A program made the translations under genes and the position numbers. The notes below the pieces were generated by a model, which saw only the letters and a program-made list of their open reading frames with translations, made no database searches and was not told the origin of the DNA. DNA of 64,000 nucleotides, from positions 1-64,000 of the IMG/VR virus record IMGVR_UViG_3300046817_000863; one strand, written 5' to 3'. Shown piece after piece: positions 9,849 through 18,590 of this stretch. How positions within the stretch are numbered: the first letter of the stretch is position 1; each line of letters opens with the position of its first letter. The DNA comes from a virus.

Positions 9849-12100
9849 TAGCCGCCTCCAAACAGACCACCAAGGGCACTACCCGCACCCTTCCCGAATG
9901 ACTGACCGAGTGTGCGGCCAAAGCTCGGGTTATTGGTCGCGTACCCAGCCGCATTACCCGTTGCCTGGTTCGCCGCTCCGGTCTGCGTCCCGTAAGCCTG
10001 TGTGCGGCCGGTGCGCGCCGCCTGGCCAGCCTGCTGTTGCTGCTGGGTCTGGTTCCCCAGCCATCCGCGATACTCCTGCCCGCCGCCGATACGTGCATTC
10101 GCTACCCCGGTAGCCCGCTGGCTGGTAGCGTTGTTGTTATTGAATCCCTGCCCATACTGGGTGTTCTGCCCGGTCTGTGCTACCTGCTGGCGGTTGTTGG
10201 CGATGTTCTGCGCACGCTGCGCATTCGCAGTATCGACGTTGCCGGCAATACCAATACCCGTGTTTTGGTTGTACTGGTTCGCCTGCTGTTGCATCTGGCC
10301 ACCCTGATAGGCGTTGTTGGCCCGCATACCGGCTACGTTGCCCTCAAGCCCAATCAGTGAGTTCCCAAGTGCCTGTTCATTACCCAGATCCGATTGCAGC
10401 CGGGTTCTCTCCGCTCCGGATCGGTTTGCTTCGCGCTCGCCAACGGCGCCGAGTTCCGTTCTCTCCTGACCTTGCGCAAGTCCAGCACGCTGCTGTGCGG
10501 CATTCAGCCCGAGATTCTTCGCTTGCACTTTCGCGTTCAGCGCCGCGTCCTCAGCGTTGATGTCACCCTGCCGCTGGAGGTCATTCATCCCGGCCGCAAG
10601 GGCAAGCGCTGACTGATTACCGCTCGCCGACGCTTCCCTTGCCACACGGTCACGCGCGGCTCGAGTCGCATTCCCGATCGACGTGGAGGCAGACTGCACC
10701 ATGTTCTGGGCATCCGCATCGCTGAAGTTCAGGGATGGGTCGTTAGTCGCTGCAGCACCGCGGCCCATCGACGCATCCTGCTGGTTCATGTAATTCTGCG
10801 ATGGCCCCAGATTGGCGTTATTGAGCGCGTTATGGGTGTTCGTTGCCATCCCAGACCACGCGCCTCGGCCAGCGTTGGAGTAATCGTCACTGATCCCGTT
10901 CAGCGCGCCGGCGGTGTCGTTGGCGATGCCAGTCGTCTGGTTGGGGTTGTAGTAGTCGAACTGCGAACCGGCGTTGCCCGCAATCGCGCTCTGCTCTTGC
11001 GGGGTGTACTGCCAGGAGTCAATCTGACCCTGCGACAGTGCACTGGGCATCGAGCCCTGCCCCATGATGGCCTGCTGTTCTTCCTGCGTATACCCCGGAG
11101 TCTGGTACAGGCCGGAATATGCCGAATTCATCGGTTGCCGGTAATTGTTCTCCTGCTGGTAGGCATCCTGCGCAGCCTGCTGATAAGAGGAATCGATTCG
11201 ATTACCTCGGTCGTAGGCAGACGTGCGGTCCTGCACTGCCATACGCGCCGGGTCTTCGGTCGTCAGGTCGGGATTGAAGGTCTGCGGACCACCGGCACTG
11301 TAGTCAGGGTTGTAATTCTGCCAGGCGTAATTGCCGCTACCGATATCCGAGGCAGGGTTGTAGGGCGTACCGGAGAAGTAATCCCGGTTCTGTGACTGCG
11401 TTGCGGCCGGATTCATTTGAATCGACGGAGCATCGCCGTAGCTCGCCCCCTGATCGGAATAGGGGTTACTCGCCGGTCCTGCGTCAGCGCCGGTCAGATC
11501 CCCACCGTAAGCCGCACGCGACGACATCTGAGGCGATGCACCGTATGCGCGGGATCTCATGCCTGCGCCTCTGGGAGGAGCTTCTGGCGGTACAGGGGAG
11601 TCAGGCGGTACCTGGATTGGCTGAGGCTCGTTGCGGTTGGGATTCCCGCGGCCGGGGGATGGCGGGTAACTGCCGCGTGGTCCAGAATAGCCACCGCCGC
11701 GAGGAGGCGCACCCGGGGAGGCGTCACCTTCACCAGGAGGGGGGATCGGCGGCTGAGGCTCCCGGGGGTTAGGAAGTCCGCGGCCGGGTGGAAGGTGGAA
11801 CGGGGGAGGCTCGTACCGGTTCGGATTGCCGCGGCCCGGAGATGGGGGGATAGCCCCGCGAGGGTCCGAAGGATCCGACCCGCGAGGGCCGCTATAAGGC
11901 GGGACAGGGGTATCCGGTGGAAGCTGAAACGGGGGTGGATCAGCGCGCTCAGGGTCACCCCGGCCAGGCGAAGGATCGGCACCGCGAGGGCCGGAGGGAT
12001 ATGCCCCGCGCGGGGGCGCTACCGGATTAGTGTCATCCCCCGGAGGTAGCTGTATCGGCGGGTATTCCCGGTAATTCCTCGGTCCTCTGTCTCTGGTCAT
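9848..12100 (-). CDS. Putative virion protein with Pro/Arg/Gly repeats and Asn/Gln-rich body
   Basis: The 750-residue product opens with about 175 residues of tandem units built on GPRG...PPSPGRGNPNR...PPFHLPPG, repeated three or four times. A low-complexity Asn/Gln/Gly region follows, then a helical segment (residues about 440-560) rich in Ala, Gln and Arg. It ends in a Gly tail, SALGGLFGGG. The ATG at 12100 has an upstream GGAG, but the first 68 bp overlap the preceding small gene in another frame. Position between fibre and ejection-type genes suggests an internal or tail-tip component. Confidence 0.62.
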   Translation of the reverse strand: MTRDRGPRNYREYPPIQLPPGDDTNPVAPPRGAYPSGPRGADPSPGRGDPERADPPPFQLPPDTPVPPYSGPRGSDPSDPRGAIPPSPGRGNPNRYEPPPFHLPPGRGLPNPREPQPPIPPPGEGDASPGAPPRGGGYSGPRGSYPPSPGRGNPNRNEPQPIQVPPDSPVPPEAPPRGAGMRSRAYGASPQMSSRAAYGGDLTGADAGPASNPYSDQGASYGDAPSIQMNPAATQSQNRDYFSGTPYNPASDIGSGNYAWQNYNPDYSAGGPQTFNPDLTTEDPARMAVQDRTSAYDRGNRIDSSYQQAAQDAYQQENNYRQPMNSAYSGLYQTPGYTQEEQQAIMGQGSMPSALSQGQIDSWQYTPQEQSAIAGNAGSQFDYYNPNQTTGIANDTAGALNGISDDYSNAGRGAWSGMATNTHNALNNANLGPSQNYMNQQDASMGRGAAATNDPSLNFSDADAQNMVQSASTSIGNATRAARDRVAREASASGNQSALALAAGMNDLQRQGDINAEDAALNAKVQAKNLGLNAAQQRAGLAQGQERTELGAVGEREANRSGAERTRLQSDLGNEQALGNSLIGLEGNVAGMRANNAYQGGQMQQQANQYNQNTGIGIAGNVDTANAQRAQNIANNRQQVAQTGQNTQYGQGFNNNNATSQRATGVANARIGGGQEYRGWLGNQTQQQQQAGQAARTGRTQAYGTQTGAANQATGNAAGYATNNPSFGRTLGQSFGKGAGSALGGLFGGG

Positions 12101-12254
12101 CCTGTGTCTGCTCCTTTTCGACTGCTCCCAACCTTTTGGCGAGCGACGTCAGCGCTGCGTCCCATCCGGCCGCGTAGGCAGCTTGCGCCGTTTTCGCGTC
12201 GTTCATTAGGGAAAGAAATAAATCTGAATGCTGTCTGGGGATTACGATTTTCAT
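12033..12254 (-). CDS. Small helical protein, function unknown
   Basis: The 73-residue product starts MKIVIPRQHSDLF and is predicted to be helical, with a polar low-complexity tail. Its start overlaps the stop of the fibre gene (12251-12254) in the ATGA style seen throughout this phage. Its 3' end overlaps the next gene by 68 bp, so that stretch would be read in two frames. It may be a small chaperone or virion component. Confidence 0.5.
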   Translation of the reverse strand: MKIVIPRQHSDLFLSLMNDAKTAQAAYAAGWDAALTSLAKRLGAVEKEQTQDDQRQRTEELPGIPADTATSGG

Positions 12255-13618
12255 GCCGTGCGAAGACCGCCAGTGAATATGTTCGAGGCGGATGAAAGGC
12301 TGATTGCGGTGACGACCGTCATCGACTGGTTCACCCCGGTCCAGTCTTTGTACTGAATCGTTGCCGTGGTCGGGATAACGTTCGTGAGAAAGGTGGAAGT
12401 CCCGCCTACACCCACCGCACCATTAACAACGAATCCGCCGTGCGCGTCGACCTGCCCGGAGTTACCGGAGAACACAATCGCCTGCACGCCCAGCGAGTTG
12501 TAAATGGCACCATTGCCGCCGATATTGGAGGCGTTGAATACAACCCCTCCGTCATGCGGCCCCGGACCATAATTCAGGTTGAACGATTGATACGTCAGCT
12601 GCACATGCCTTGACGCATCCGTTTTTAGCTGGATAAACAGCGTGTCGTCTCTGAGCTGCGACACAAAAGTGGGGCCGGTTATCTTGATGAAATTGGCCGA
12701 ATCGATCTGAATAGTCCCGGCGCCGCCGGCGAAGTCGAACGACAATGCAGCGTCGACCAGGGTAATATTTCCGGTCCCCGAATCAATCTCGATCCTTGGG
12801 CCTCCGGTGGTCCCGATCATGAGACTGCCGTCGGAGTCGACCTCCATGTGAGGCCCGCTCGCCAGGCCTATCCTCAGGTGTCCGTCTGCGTAAGCGCGGA
12901 ACAGAGAATCGGGGAAGCCGGTCCCGCCGATCGCAGCCGTCTCTGTGTGAATGCCTGCATAGTATGGGGTCAGGACACCGCCGCCTGTATACGAGCCACC
13001 CCACACCGAGGCGTTCAGATCGACGTGAGTCGCGTCGACAATCGTAACCGGCCATGATCCGGTAGCATTCGGCACCCCGCCGACATCGACCACCTTGGCG
13101 GTGTCGCCGCGCTCCATCCCGTGCGCTGTGGCCGTCTTCAGGCGAATCAGCCCGCTACCGTTGTTAACAGCCCCGGTTATGTTGATGGGGTCAAGCTCGA
13201 GTACCCCGAGGAACCCTTTCTCGTTGCCGTCAGCATCGAGAATGAATACCTGACCGTTTTGCCCGATGTAAACATGCTGGCCATCCGTGAAGAACGGAGA
13301 CGTGTGAACGGGATCGTTGACATCCCCGCCGACCCAAAGATTCTCGGTTGCAACTCCTGAAAGGAAGGAATCCACCCCGGGGAATGACCCCAGATGAGCG
13401 ATTGCGCGACCATCGTCTGCGCTGGTGATGACGAGATCATCAATGCGCCCTTCAGCCGCCGTAGCTACGTAGTTCGAGAGCGAGTTGAACGCATTCTCGA
13501 TATCGTTGAGCGCGCCGGCCATCCTCGGTTGCCCCGCGCTTCGCAGCATATTAGCGATATCGCTAACCGCCAGCGAAGGCAAATTGAGGACGTTCTGTGT
13601 GTTGTAGATTACTGGCAT
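12251..13618 (-). CDS. Tail fibre/tail spike-like protein
   Basis: The 455-residue protein has a short helical N-terminus (IANMLRSAGQPRMAGALNDI) followed by long beta-rich, Gly/Asn-rich sequence with repeated short strands (GSLMIGTTGGPRIEIDSGTG). This is typical of trimeric beta-structured tail fibres. It sits between the nozzle-like gene and the ejection-type genes. No chaperone autoprotease or catalytic motif was noticed. Confidence 0.65.
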   Translation of the reverse strand: MPVIYNTQNVLNLPSLAVSDIANMLRSAGQPRMAGALNDIENAFNSLSNYVATAAEGRIDDLVITSADDGRAIAHLGSFPGVDSFLSGVATENLWVGGDVNDPVHTSPFFTDGQHVYIGQNGQVFILDADGNEKGFLGVLELDPINITGAVNNGSGLIRLKTATAHGMERGDTAKVVDVGGVPNATGSWPVTIVDATHVDLNASVWGGSYTGGGVLTPYYAGIHTETAAIGGTGFPDSLFRAYADGHLRIGLASGPHMEVDSDGSLMIGTTGGPRIEIDSGTGNITLVDAALSFDFAGGAGTIQIDSANFIKITGPTFVSQLRDDTLFIQLKTDASRHVQLTYQSFNLNYGPGPHDGGVVFNASNIGGNGAIYNSLGVQAIVFSGNSGQVDAHGGFVVNGAVGVGGTSTFLTNVIPTTATIQYKDWTGVNQSMTVVTAISLSSASNIFTGGLRTA

Positions 13619-13730
13619 TCAGATTAATATTGGAGATGGCCGCGGACGAAGTACGAGAAACGCTTCGGCAAGAGTTTCGGTAGGTTAGTTGGGAGTCGGC
13701 ACCCCCTCAAGTCTGCGGCAAAACCTGCCT

Positions 13731-15689
13731 TCACCGCTGAGCGGCGTGGGTCGTCCACAGATGCTCAATCGCACTCAGACGCCAGTTAGTTCCTGGCGTG
13801 CCGTCGCTCGCTATCTTCAGCCGCACATCCTCGCAGAGCATGTAATAGCGGAGCAGCGGCCACTGATCCGGGTGCAGTGCCAGTGCCTGTGTTCGCAGAG
13901 GACCAGAAGAGTTTTCATCCAGCGTGAATGGGGTGACGTTCACCGACCCCAGCCCTGCTATACGTATCTGGTCCCCGTGATGCTGCGATAGCGTAGTAGG
14001 CCCCTTGCCTTGCAGCAACGGGGGAGTCTCGTACTGGTCGGCAATGGCAAGTCCAGGCCCGTCAGTAAATGGACTATCGTCCCCAACAGGGGCCTTTTGC
14101 CTGCGAAACGGCTGAGCTCCCGATGACGGAGCAAGCCAGCATTCCTGTATTTTCTTGGCGGTGTTGAGCACGATCAGAGACTGCGAACCCATGTTCGAGC
14201 CTGTGATAGAGTAAGTCGCGAAATTGACCGTTTCGGCCGTTACCCCGTTGGTGTAATCGAACACCAGTTCGCGATTCGACGTGTCGATCATCGTTGCGAT
14301 CACACGCACTTTCTTGCGGATCGGGTCGTCGCACACGAACAGGTTGTACGGTTTCGACCAGTCAATCAGCGACCACTCATACTGATATCTCGATACCGGG
14401 GTGACGTCGTAAGCCCCTCCGCTGAACCGGTACAGCCCGCTTTGATGTGCGACCCACGCCGTACCCTGCGATGTGTTCACTGCAACACCCCAGGGGGAGG
14501 GCGACCCGATACCGCTGTCAACCAGCCTCGGCGCCGCCCAGCTTACCGGCTCTTCGGCAGTGTCCTGGCTAGAGTACGTCCACGACGGGCCGAAGCAGTA
14601 ATAGACCCCGAATAACTCAAATCCACCGTGAACGTACTGAGGAAAGTACCGGATATTCTTCCCTACGTCGATGGCTTGCGGATTGTTCTTCCGGCTGAAA
14701 AACACGCATGCCGGATAGTTGGGATCGTTGACGCAGTACGCCATGCGCTCGCCAGCGCGGAACACACTGATAGGGGAAAACGGCGGGTTCCCCAGATTGT
14801 CCTGCGACACGAGTCCGAGGTATGGCGTAGCCTCATCCCCGTTGCGCACCAGATCATCGTCGGAGATCGTGACCGTGAAGAACGCAAGCCCCGGGGATCC
14901 GCCAACTACCGCTGCAGTGGCACCTGGGACAAACAGATATCGCGACCTGTTCGCGCTCGTAGTCATCAGCAGGTGAATCTTGACTGCGTCCGCGGGCCAT
15001 GCCACCGTCGGCGAAATGCTGATAGTCGCTATCTTCTCGGTCGTGACGTTGAATGTCCCAGGAACCAAAGTCAGAGACGGGGTAGACACTGGGCCGGGTG
15101 CCCCAATATAACCGCTGCGCCTTTCGAGGATGAATGCGACGTTTTTCGTGCCGGGGGTAAGGTCGCCAATGCCCGGGGAAAGCGTTATCGAGATACTGAC
15201 TTCGCTCGTCAGCATCGGCCGGGGGAATAGCTTGTCTACGCTCCCAGTCGGCTGACCTGCGAATGAGATCACGTGAGCGTGATCCTTGCCAAGCATATCC
15301 GTCCCGAAATGCGCTATGTACAGTCGCGCCCCGTGCGGAGCGAAGGTAGCGCCATAAGCTCCACCCGCTGCAGTGTAGGCGGCAGTGATAACAGAAGCCA
15401 GGGATGTCGCCGGCGCATATGCGATAGCACCCGCCACGGTCGACCAGACCAGATAAGTAGCCTGCCCCGCCTGCGCATTCAGAAAAATCCAGTTATACGC
15501 GCCGCTCGTTGCGGCACCTGGGGTAATAGCGGTGTCCGCAAATCCGGTGCGGTTCCCTACACTATCGTTCCCAAATTCGACATTTACTGCGCTGGTTGCG
15601 CTATTCGGGGCAAGCGTGATCGCGTCAGGCGCAGTCATCGCTCCTCGAAACTTGCGCACTACGGCACGGCGGAAGGCGGCAATACTCAT
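13731..15689 (-). CDS. Tail nozzle/hub-like beta-propeller virion protein
   Basis: The 652-residue product starts MSIAAFRRAVVRKFRGAMTA and continues with repeated beta-strand units (YLVWSTVAGAIAYAP, RLYIAHFGTD, WVAHQSGLYRFSGGAYDVTP) like the propeller of podovirus nozzle proteins. Length and position just after the connector fit a tail nozzle or hub. Its start lies 27 bp from the start of the divergent plus-strand gene. Confidence 0.62.
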   Translation of the reverse strand: MSIAAFRRAVVRKFRGAMTAPDAITLAPNSATSAVNVEFGNDSVGNRTGFADTAITPGAATSGAYNWIFLNAQAGQATYLVWSTVAGAIAYAPATSLASVITAAYTAAGGAYGATFAPHGARLYIAHFGTDMLGKDHAHVISFAGQPTGSVDKLFPRPMLTSEVSISITLSPGIGDLTPGTKNVAFILERRSGYIGAPGPVSTPSLTLVPGTFNVTTEKIATISISPTVAWPADAVKIHLLMTTSANRSRYLFVPGATAAVVGGSPGLAFFTVTISDDDLVRNGDEATPYLGLVSQDNLGNPPFSPISVFRAGERMAYCVNDPNYPACVFFSRKNNPQAIDVGKNIRYFPQYVHGGFELFGVYYCFGPSWTYSSQDTAEEPVSWAAPRLVDSGIGSPSPWGVAVNTSQGTAWVAHQSGLYRFSGGAYDVTPVSRYQYEWSLIDWSKPYNLFVCDDPIRKKVRVIATMIDTSNRELVFDYTNGVTAETVNFATYSITGSNMGSQSLIVLNTAKKIQECWLAPSSGAQPFRRQKAPVGDDSPFTDGPGLAIADQYETPPLLQGKGPTTLSQHHGDQIRIAGLGSVNVTPFTLDENSSGPLRTQALALHPDQWPLLRYYMLCEDVRLKIASDGTPGTNWRLSAIEHLWTTHAAQR

Positions 15690-15716
15690 GCTGGTTTTCG
15701 GGGTAAAATCGGGCTA

Positions 15717-16052
15717 ATGTTTAACGAAATCTGGTTGGAAGTTACGATTCCGCTGGCTGCAATTATCAGCATGATCCTGCTGAGGCGCGGCGCGAGGGAT
15801 GGTGCTGAGCTTGCCTTCTATAAGGGCTACTACGAAGAAACCAAGAAAATCAACGCGACGCAGCTAGAAGGGCAAGCAGCGCAACCGAAGACAACCCGCG
15901 CTGTCGCCCCGAAATCCAAGGGCTTATATATGGGGAACCCCATTGAAAGTTACAGCAAGGAGGAGCTGGTCGACATCGTCTGCGGTTTAGCCGAGAAGAT
16001 GCGGGGCGAATCTCGCGAGCATATCAGGCAGCTTAAGATTATCGGCTGCTGA
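15717..16052 (+). CDS. Single-pass membrane protein on the opposite strand inside the late cluster
   Basis: The 111-residue protein starts at the ATG at 15717. It has one N-terminal hydrophobic helix (IWLEVTIPLAAIISMILLRR), then a charged, helical region with YSKEELVDIVCGLAEKM. A possible -10 box, TAAAAT, lies at 15704-15709, 7 nt before the ATG, with no clear -35. It is the only plus-strand gene between 1 and 33 kb and is flanked by late minus-strand genes. A moron or a membrane-acting exclusion protein is possible. No family was recognised. Confidence 0.55.
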   Translation: MFNEIWLEVTIPLAAIISMILLRRGARDGAELAFYKGYYEETKKINATQLEGQAAQPKTTRAVAPKSKGLYMGNPIESYSKEELVDIVCGLAEKMRGESREHIRQLKIIGC

Positions 16053-16097
16053 CCCTGCTAGCGGCGCAACCGAAGCTACGCCGCCAGCAGGAAATGC

Positions 16098-16457
16098 TTA
16101 GTGCATCGCGGATGCGCCGTGAATGAAGGCAACCCCGCGGACAGTCAGAGTCACCGACCCGGACAGTTCAGCGCCGGTCGCGGTGAATAACTTCAGCGTC
16201 CCGAGATTGGCGAAGGTCGGAGTTGCGGAATGCAGGTAGCTCACCATGTATGCCGCGGCTGGTGATCCGGCCTCGAAGAAAATCGCCTTCACCATATCTG
16301 CCGTTACCATAGGCGGCCACCTGACGGCGCTGAGGTTCAGATTCCCGCCTCCGTACGCCGCGGCGGCAAGGTTAATCGTAAATATCAGTTCACCTGGGTG
16401 CCCGCCAAACGGCGCATAACCCGAAACCGCAACCGCGGTTCCTGCAAAATCAGCCAT
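16098..16457 (-). CDS. Small beta-rich structural protein (decoration/tail candidate)
   Basis: The 119-residue protein is compact, Gly/Ala-rich and beta-strand rich (LFTATGAELSGSVTLTVRGVAF). It lies between the connector gene and the nozzle-like gene, after a well-placed purine-rich ribosome site (AGGAGA). Such small proteins in this position are often head decoration or head-tail joining proteins. No specific family was recognised. Confidence 0.55.
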   Translation of the reverse strand: MADFAGTAVAVSGYAPFGGHPGELIFTINLAAAAYGGGNLNLSAVRWPPMVTADMVKAIFFEAGSPAAAYMVSYLHSATPTFANLGTLKLFTATGAELSGSVTLTVRGVAFIHGASAMH

Positions 16458-16499
16458 GTTCTATCTCCTTTTCCTGGAAAACTCCCCGAAGGGACGAGA

Positions 16500-17174
16500 T
16501 TAATAATGCGGTCTTCGTGTACGCCAGCGCGGAGGCAGCACTGGCAGAATAGCTTTGACTTCGGGATTCAGAAACTGCCGAAGCAGGCCCCCCGATCCAT
16601 CTGGCTCCATGCGGTTACCGAGAGCACGAACAGTCAATTCCTGCTTCCGGTCCTGCATCCCGAATGTCGCCGCGGCCAGTGCAGCAGTCCTGACCTTCAG
16701 GAAGTCATACGAGCCATCGATACCGATCGGCCCGGTAGTCGGTGGCGCCGACGATGCCCGGTACTCAATCTTCAGTTGCTGCGGTCCCGTAGCACCGATG
16801 AAACGGAAGACATCGCCTTCCCATCTCCACCATCGCAATCTGTCGGTTTGATCATACTGCGGTAGCACAGGCACCCGCACCATTTCGGAGAACTTATCCG
16901 TGCTCGATGCGTTGCGCTCCCACAGACGATACGGTTCCCCCATGTTCGGGATACCCGCAGCAGCCGGCGTCAGCGATGTCGTGTTTGCCGGGAGGGGGTA
17001 CAGCTGCTCCTTCTCCACCATCTGCACCCCGTGACTGAGTGCGCATCCCCACAGTTCGCTGTGCGCACTCCTGAAGAAAGGAGTGAGGATAGGTATCGTG
17101 TAGACGACCTGGGCGAAGTCGCCGAGCTCCGCTGCTGCATCGGCGAGTACCTGTTCTACGGTGGAATCGGACAT
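16500..17174 (-). CDS. Head-tail connector/adaptor-like protein
   Basis: The 224-residue product has a helical N-terminus (EQVLADAAAELGDFAQVVYT), a beta-rich middle with GEPYRLWERN and DVFRFIGATGPQQLKIEYR, and a C-terminal helical region. This pattern of helical bundle plus beta sheet at about 220 residues between capsid and nozzle genes is that of podovirus head-completion proteins. No diagnostic motif is certain. Confidence 0.6.
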   Translation of the reverse strand: MSDSTVEQVLADAAAELGDFAQVVYTIPILTPFFRSAHSELWGCALSHGVQMVEKEQLYPLPANTTSLTPAAAGIPNMGEPYRLWERNASSTDKFSEMVRVPVLPQYDQTDRLRWWRWEGDVFRFIGATGPQQLKIEYRASSAPPTTGPIGIDGSYDFLKVRTAALAAATFGMQDRKQELTVRALGNRMEPDGSGGLLRQFLNPEVKAILPVLPPRWRTRRPHY

Positions 17175-17180
17175 AAGCGG

Positions 17181-17924
17181 CTACTTTGTAGCTATGTTTC
17201 TCGGAATCGGCGGCACTGGAGGTAGCGGCCTGGCTTGCGTAGCGGGGTCAGGCATGCTCAAGTTGTTCGCTTTGAGTTCCTTCACCCTGGCCTCGATTTC
17301 CGCCTGCTTCTGCTGGCGCTGCAGGTAGCGGTCGAAATCCACCACGTTGCGGCACTCGCGGCACACGATCGACGCCGAGTCGATGCGCGCGGCACACATC
17401 GGGCAGGATATCAGCGATGTTGGCGCAAGGTTGTACACCCACTCTGCGGACTCGCGCCCGATATGGATGGCGCAGTCGCGGTGAAGCTGTAGAATCCCTG
17501 ACTTTTTCCCGTTGGCGTTCATGTCCTCCGCTTCGATGCAGAAAGCTTCGCACCATGCGTCCTGCCAGCGGTGCATTGTCTCCAGTTCTTCCGGAGTCGG
17601 AGTAGTGCCGGCAATAACCATGATCCCCGGCCTGCCCATCTCGAGAAACTGCCTCTGGTCGCGCCAGTTGGTTACCAGATCCTTCGCCAGTTCATCCGCG
17701 AAGACAGGAGACGTGAAGCGCTGCTCTGATCCATTGCGCTGGTCCTGCCAGTGAGTCGTTACCAACAACAACTCATAGCTGTCCCGCGACTTTACCGCGG
17801 GCATCCTGAATGTGCGAAGAAAGCCGGGGCGTCCGGTCGGGCTGTAGTCTCTCTGTGCCTCCAGCGCCTGGAAAAAGACACTGCAAATCGTGAATTGCTC
17901 ATTACTGAAAAGTTGCTGATCCAT
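17181..17924 (-). CDS. Virion-region protein with C4 zinc ribbon
   Basis: The 247-residue product contains CPMCAARIDSASIVCREC near residue 180, a C4 zinc ribbon, followed by a charged helix (RQQKQAEIEARVKELKANN) and a Pro-rich tail. Its N-terminal 160 residues are mixed alpha/beta with two Cys (WCEAFCIE). It lies 7 bp from the connector gene, so it is co-translated with structural genes. The role is unknown. Confidence 0.55.
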   Translation of the reverse strand: MDQQLFSNEQFTICSVFFQALEAQRDYSPTGRPGFLRTFRMPAVKSRDSYELLLVTTHWQDQRNGSEQRFTSPVFADELAKDLVTNWRDQRQFLEMGRPGIMVIAGTTPTPEELETMHRWQDAWCEAFCIEAEDMNANGKKSGILQLHRDCAIHIGRESAEWVYNLAPTSLISCPMCAARIDSASIVCRECRNVVDFDRYLQRQQKQAEIEARVKELKANNLSMPDPATQARPLPPVPPIPRNIATK

Positions 17925-17960
17925 ATACCGTTCCTAATTGTTCTAGTGCAGGGTTTTTGT

Positions 17961-18524
17961 TTACTGTCCGGTTAATCCGACAGAAGGGAAAGAGGTCGAC
18001 CCGTTGCGCGATCCCGGAACTTCGCCAAACGCAGTCAGCTTGTCGGAGATAAGGTCATGCATCATGTTGTCGTTATCCCGCGTAGCCTTCGCAGCGGCCG
18101 ACTTCATGTGCTCATCGAAGTCTGCAGCGCTCATGCTCTTGACCTTCTTTATCGCTCCCATCACTCTGCGCGTGATGCCCTCGGCGGGGTTTTTCCCGAG
18201 AGGCAGGATAACGTCTGTCGGCATGTAGAAGCCGCGCTCAGGATACCCCGCTTCGGTGCCGTACATGCTTCTCCACTGAGGCATCGATGGAGGCATCAGC
18301 CACATTGCGATTACCGACTGCATGCGGTCGCACATCGGCAGCTGTGGGCGTACTTCGAACTGCGGAACATACGTAAAGATGCCGTTACGCTCCACCCATT
18401 TATCGTCAGCCCTGACAGGAAAAGTCAGTTCTCCAGCGAGAACCCACTTATAATTCGGCTCACCATAGCGGTTGAGCCCGAGATTGTCGCCCAACAACTT
18501 GTTGAGCCGTTCGATGTTTTTCAT
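17961..18524 (-). CDS. Conserved-type capsid-region protein, unknown function
   Basis: The 187-residue protein begins MKNIERLNKLLGDNLGLNRY, has an aromatic central segment (AMWLMPPSMPQWRSMYGTE) and a lysine-rich helical region (RRVMGAIKKVKSMSAADFDEHM). It sits directly after the major capsid gene. No enzymatic motif was seen. A minor head protein is a reasonable guess from position. Confidence 0.55.
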   Translation of the reverse strand: MKNIERLNKLLGDNLGLNRYGEPNYKWVLAGELTFPVRADDKWVERNGIFTYVPQFEVRPQLPMCDRMQSVIAMWLMPPSMPQWRSMYGTEAGYPERGFYMPTDVILPLGKNPAEGITRRVMGAIKKVKSMSAADFDEHMKSAAAKATRDNDNMMHDLISDKLTAFGEVPGSRNGSTSFPSVGLTGQ

Positions 18525-18590
18525 TGGTTTTCGGATTGAAACTGAATTGAGGGCACCGGGAGATTACCGATACCCTCAATGGCCCAGCTC

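Noticed and set aside
15273-15716. In-frame extension of the plus-strand membrane gene
   Set aside because: It lies antisense to the nozzle-like gene. A membrane-type N-terminus begins cleanly at ATG 15717.
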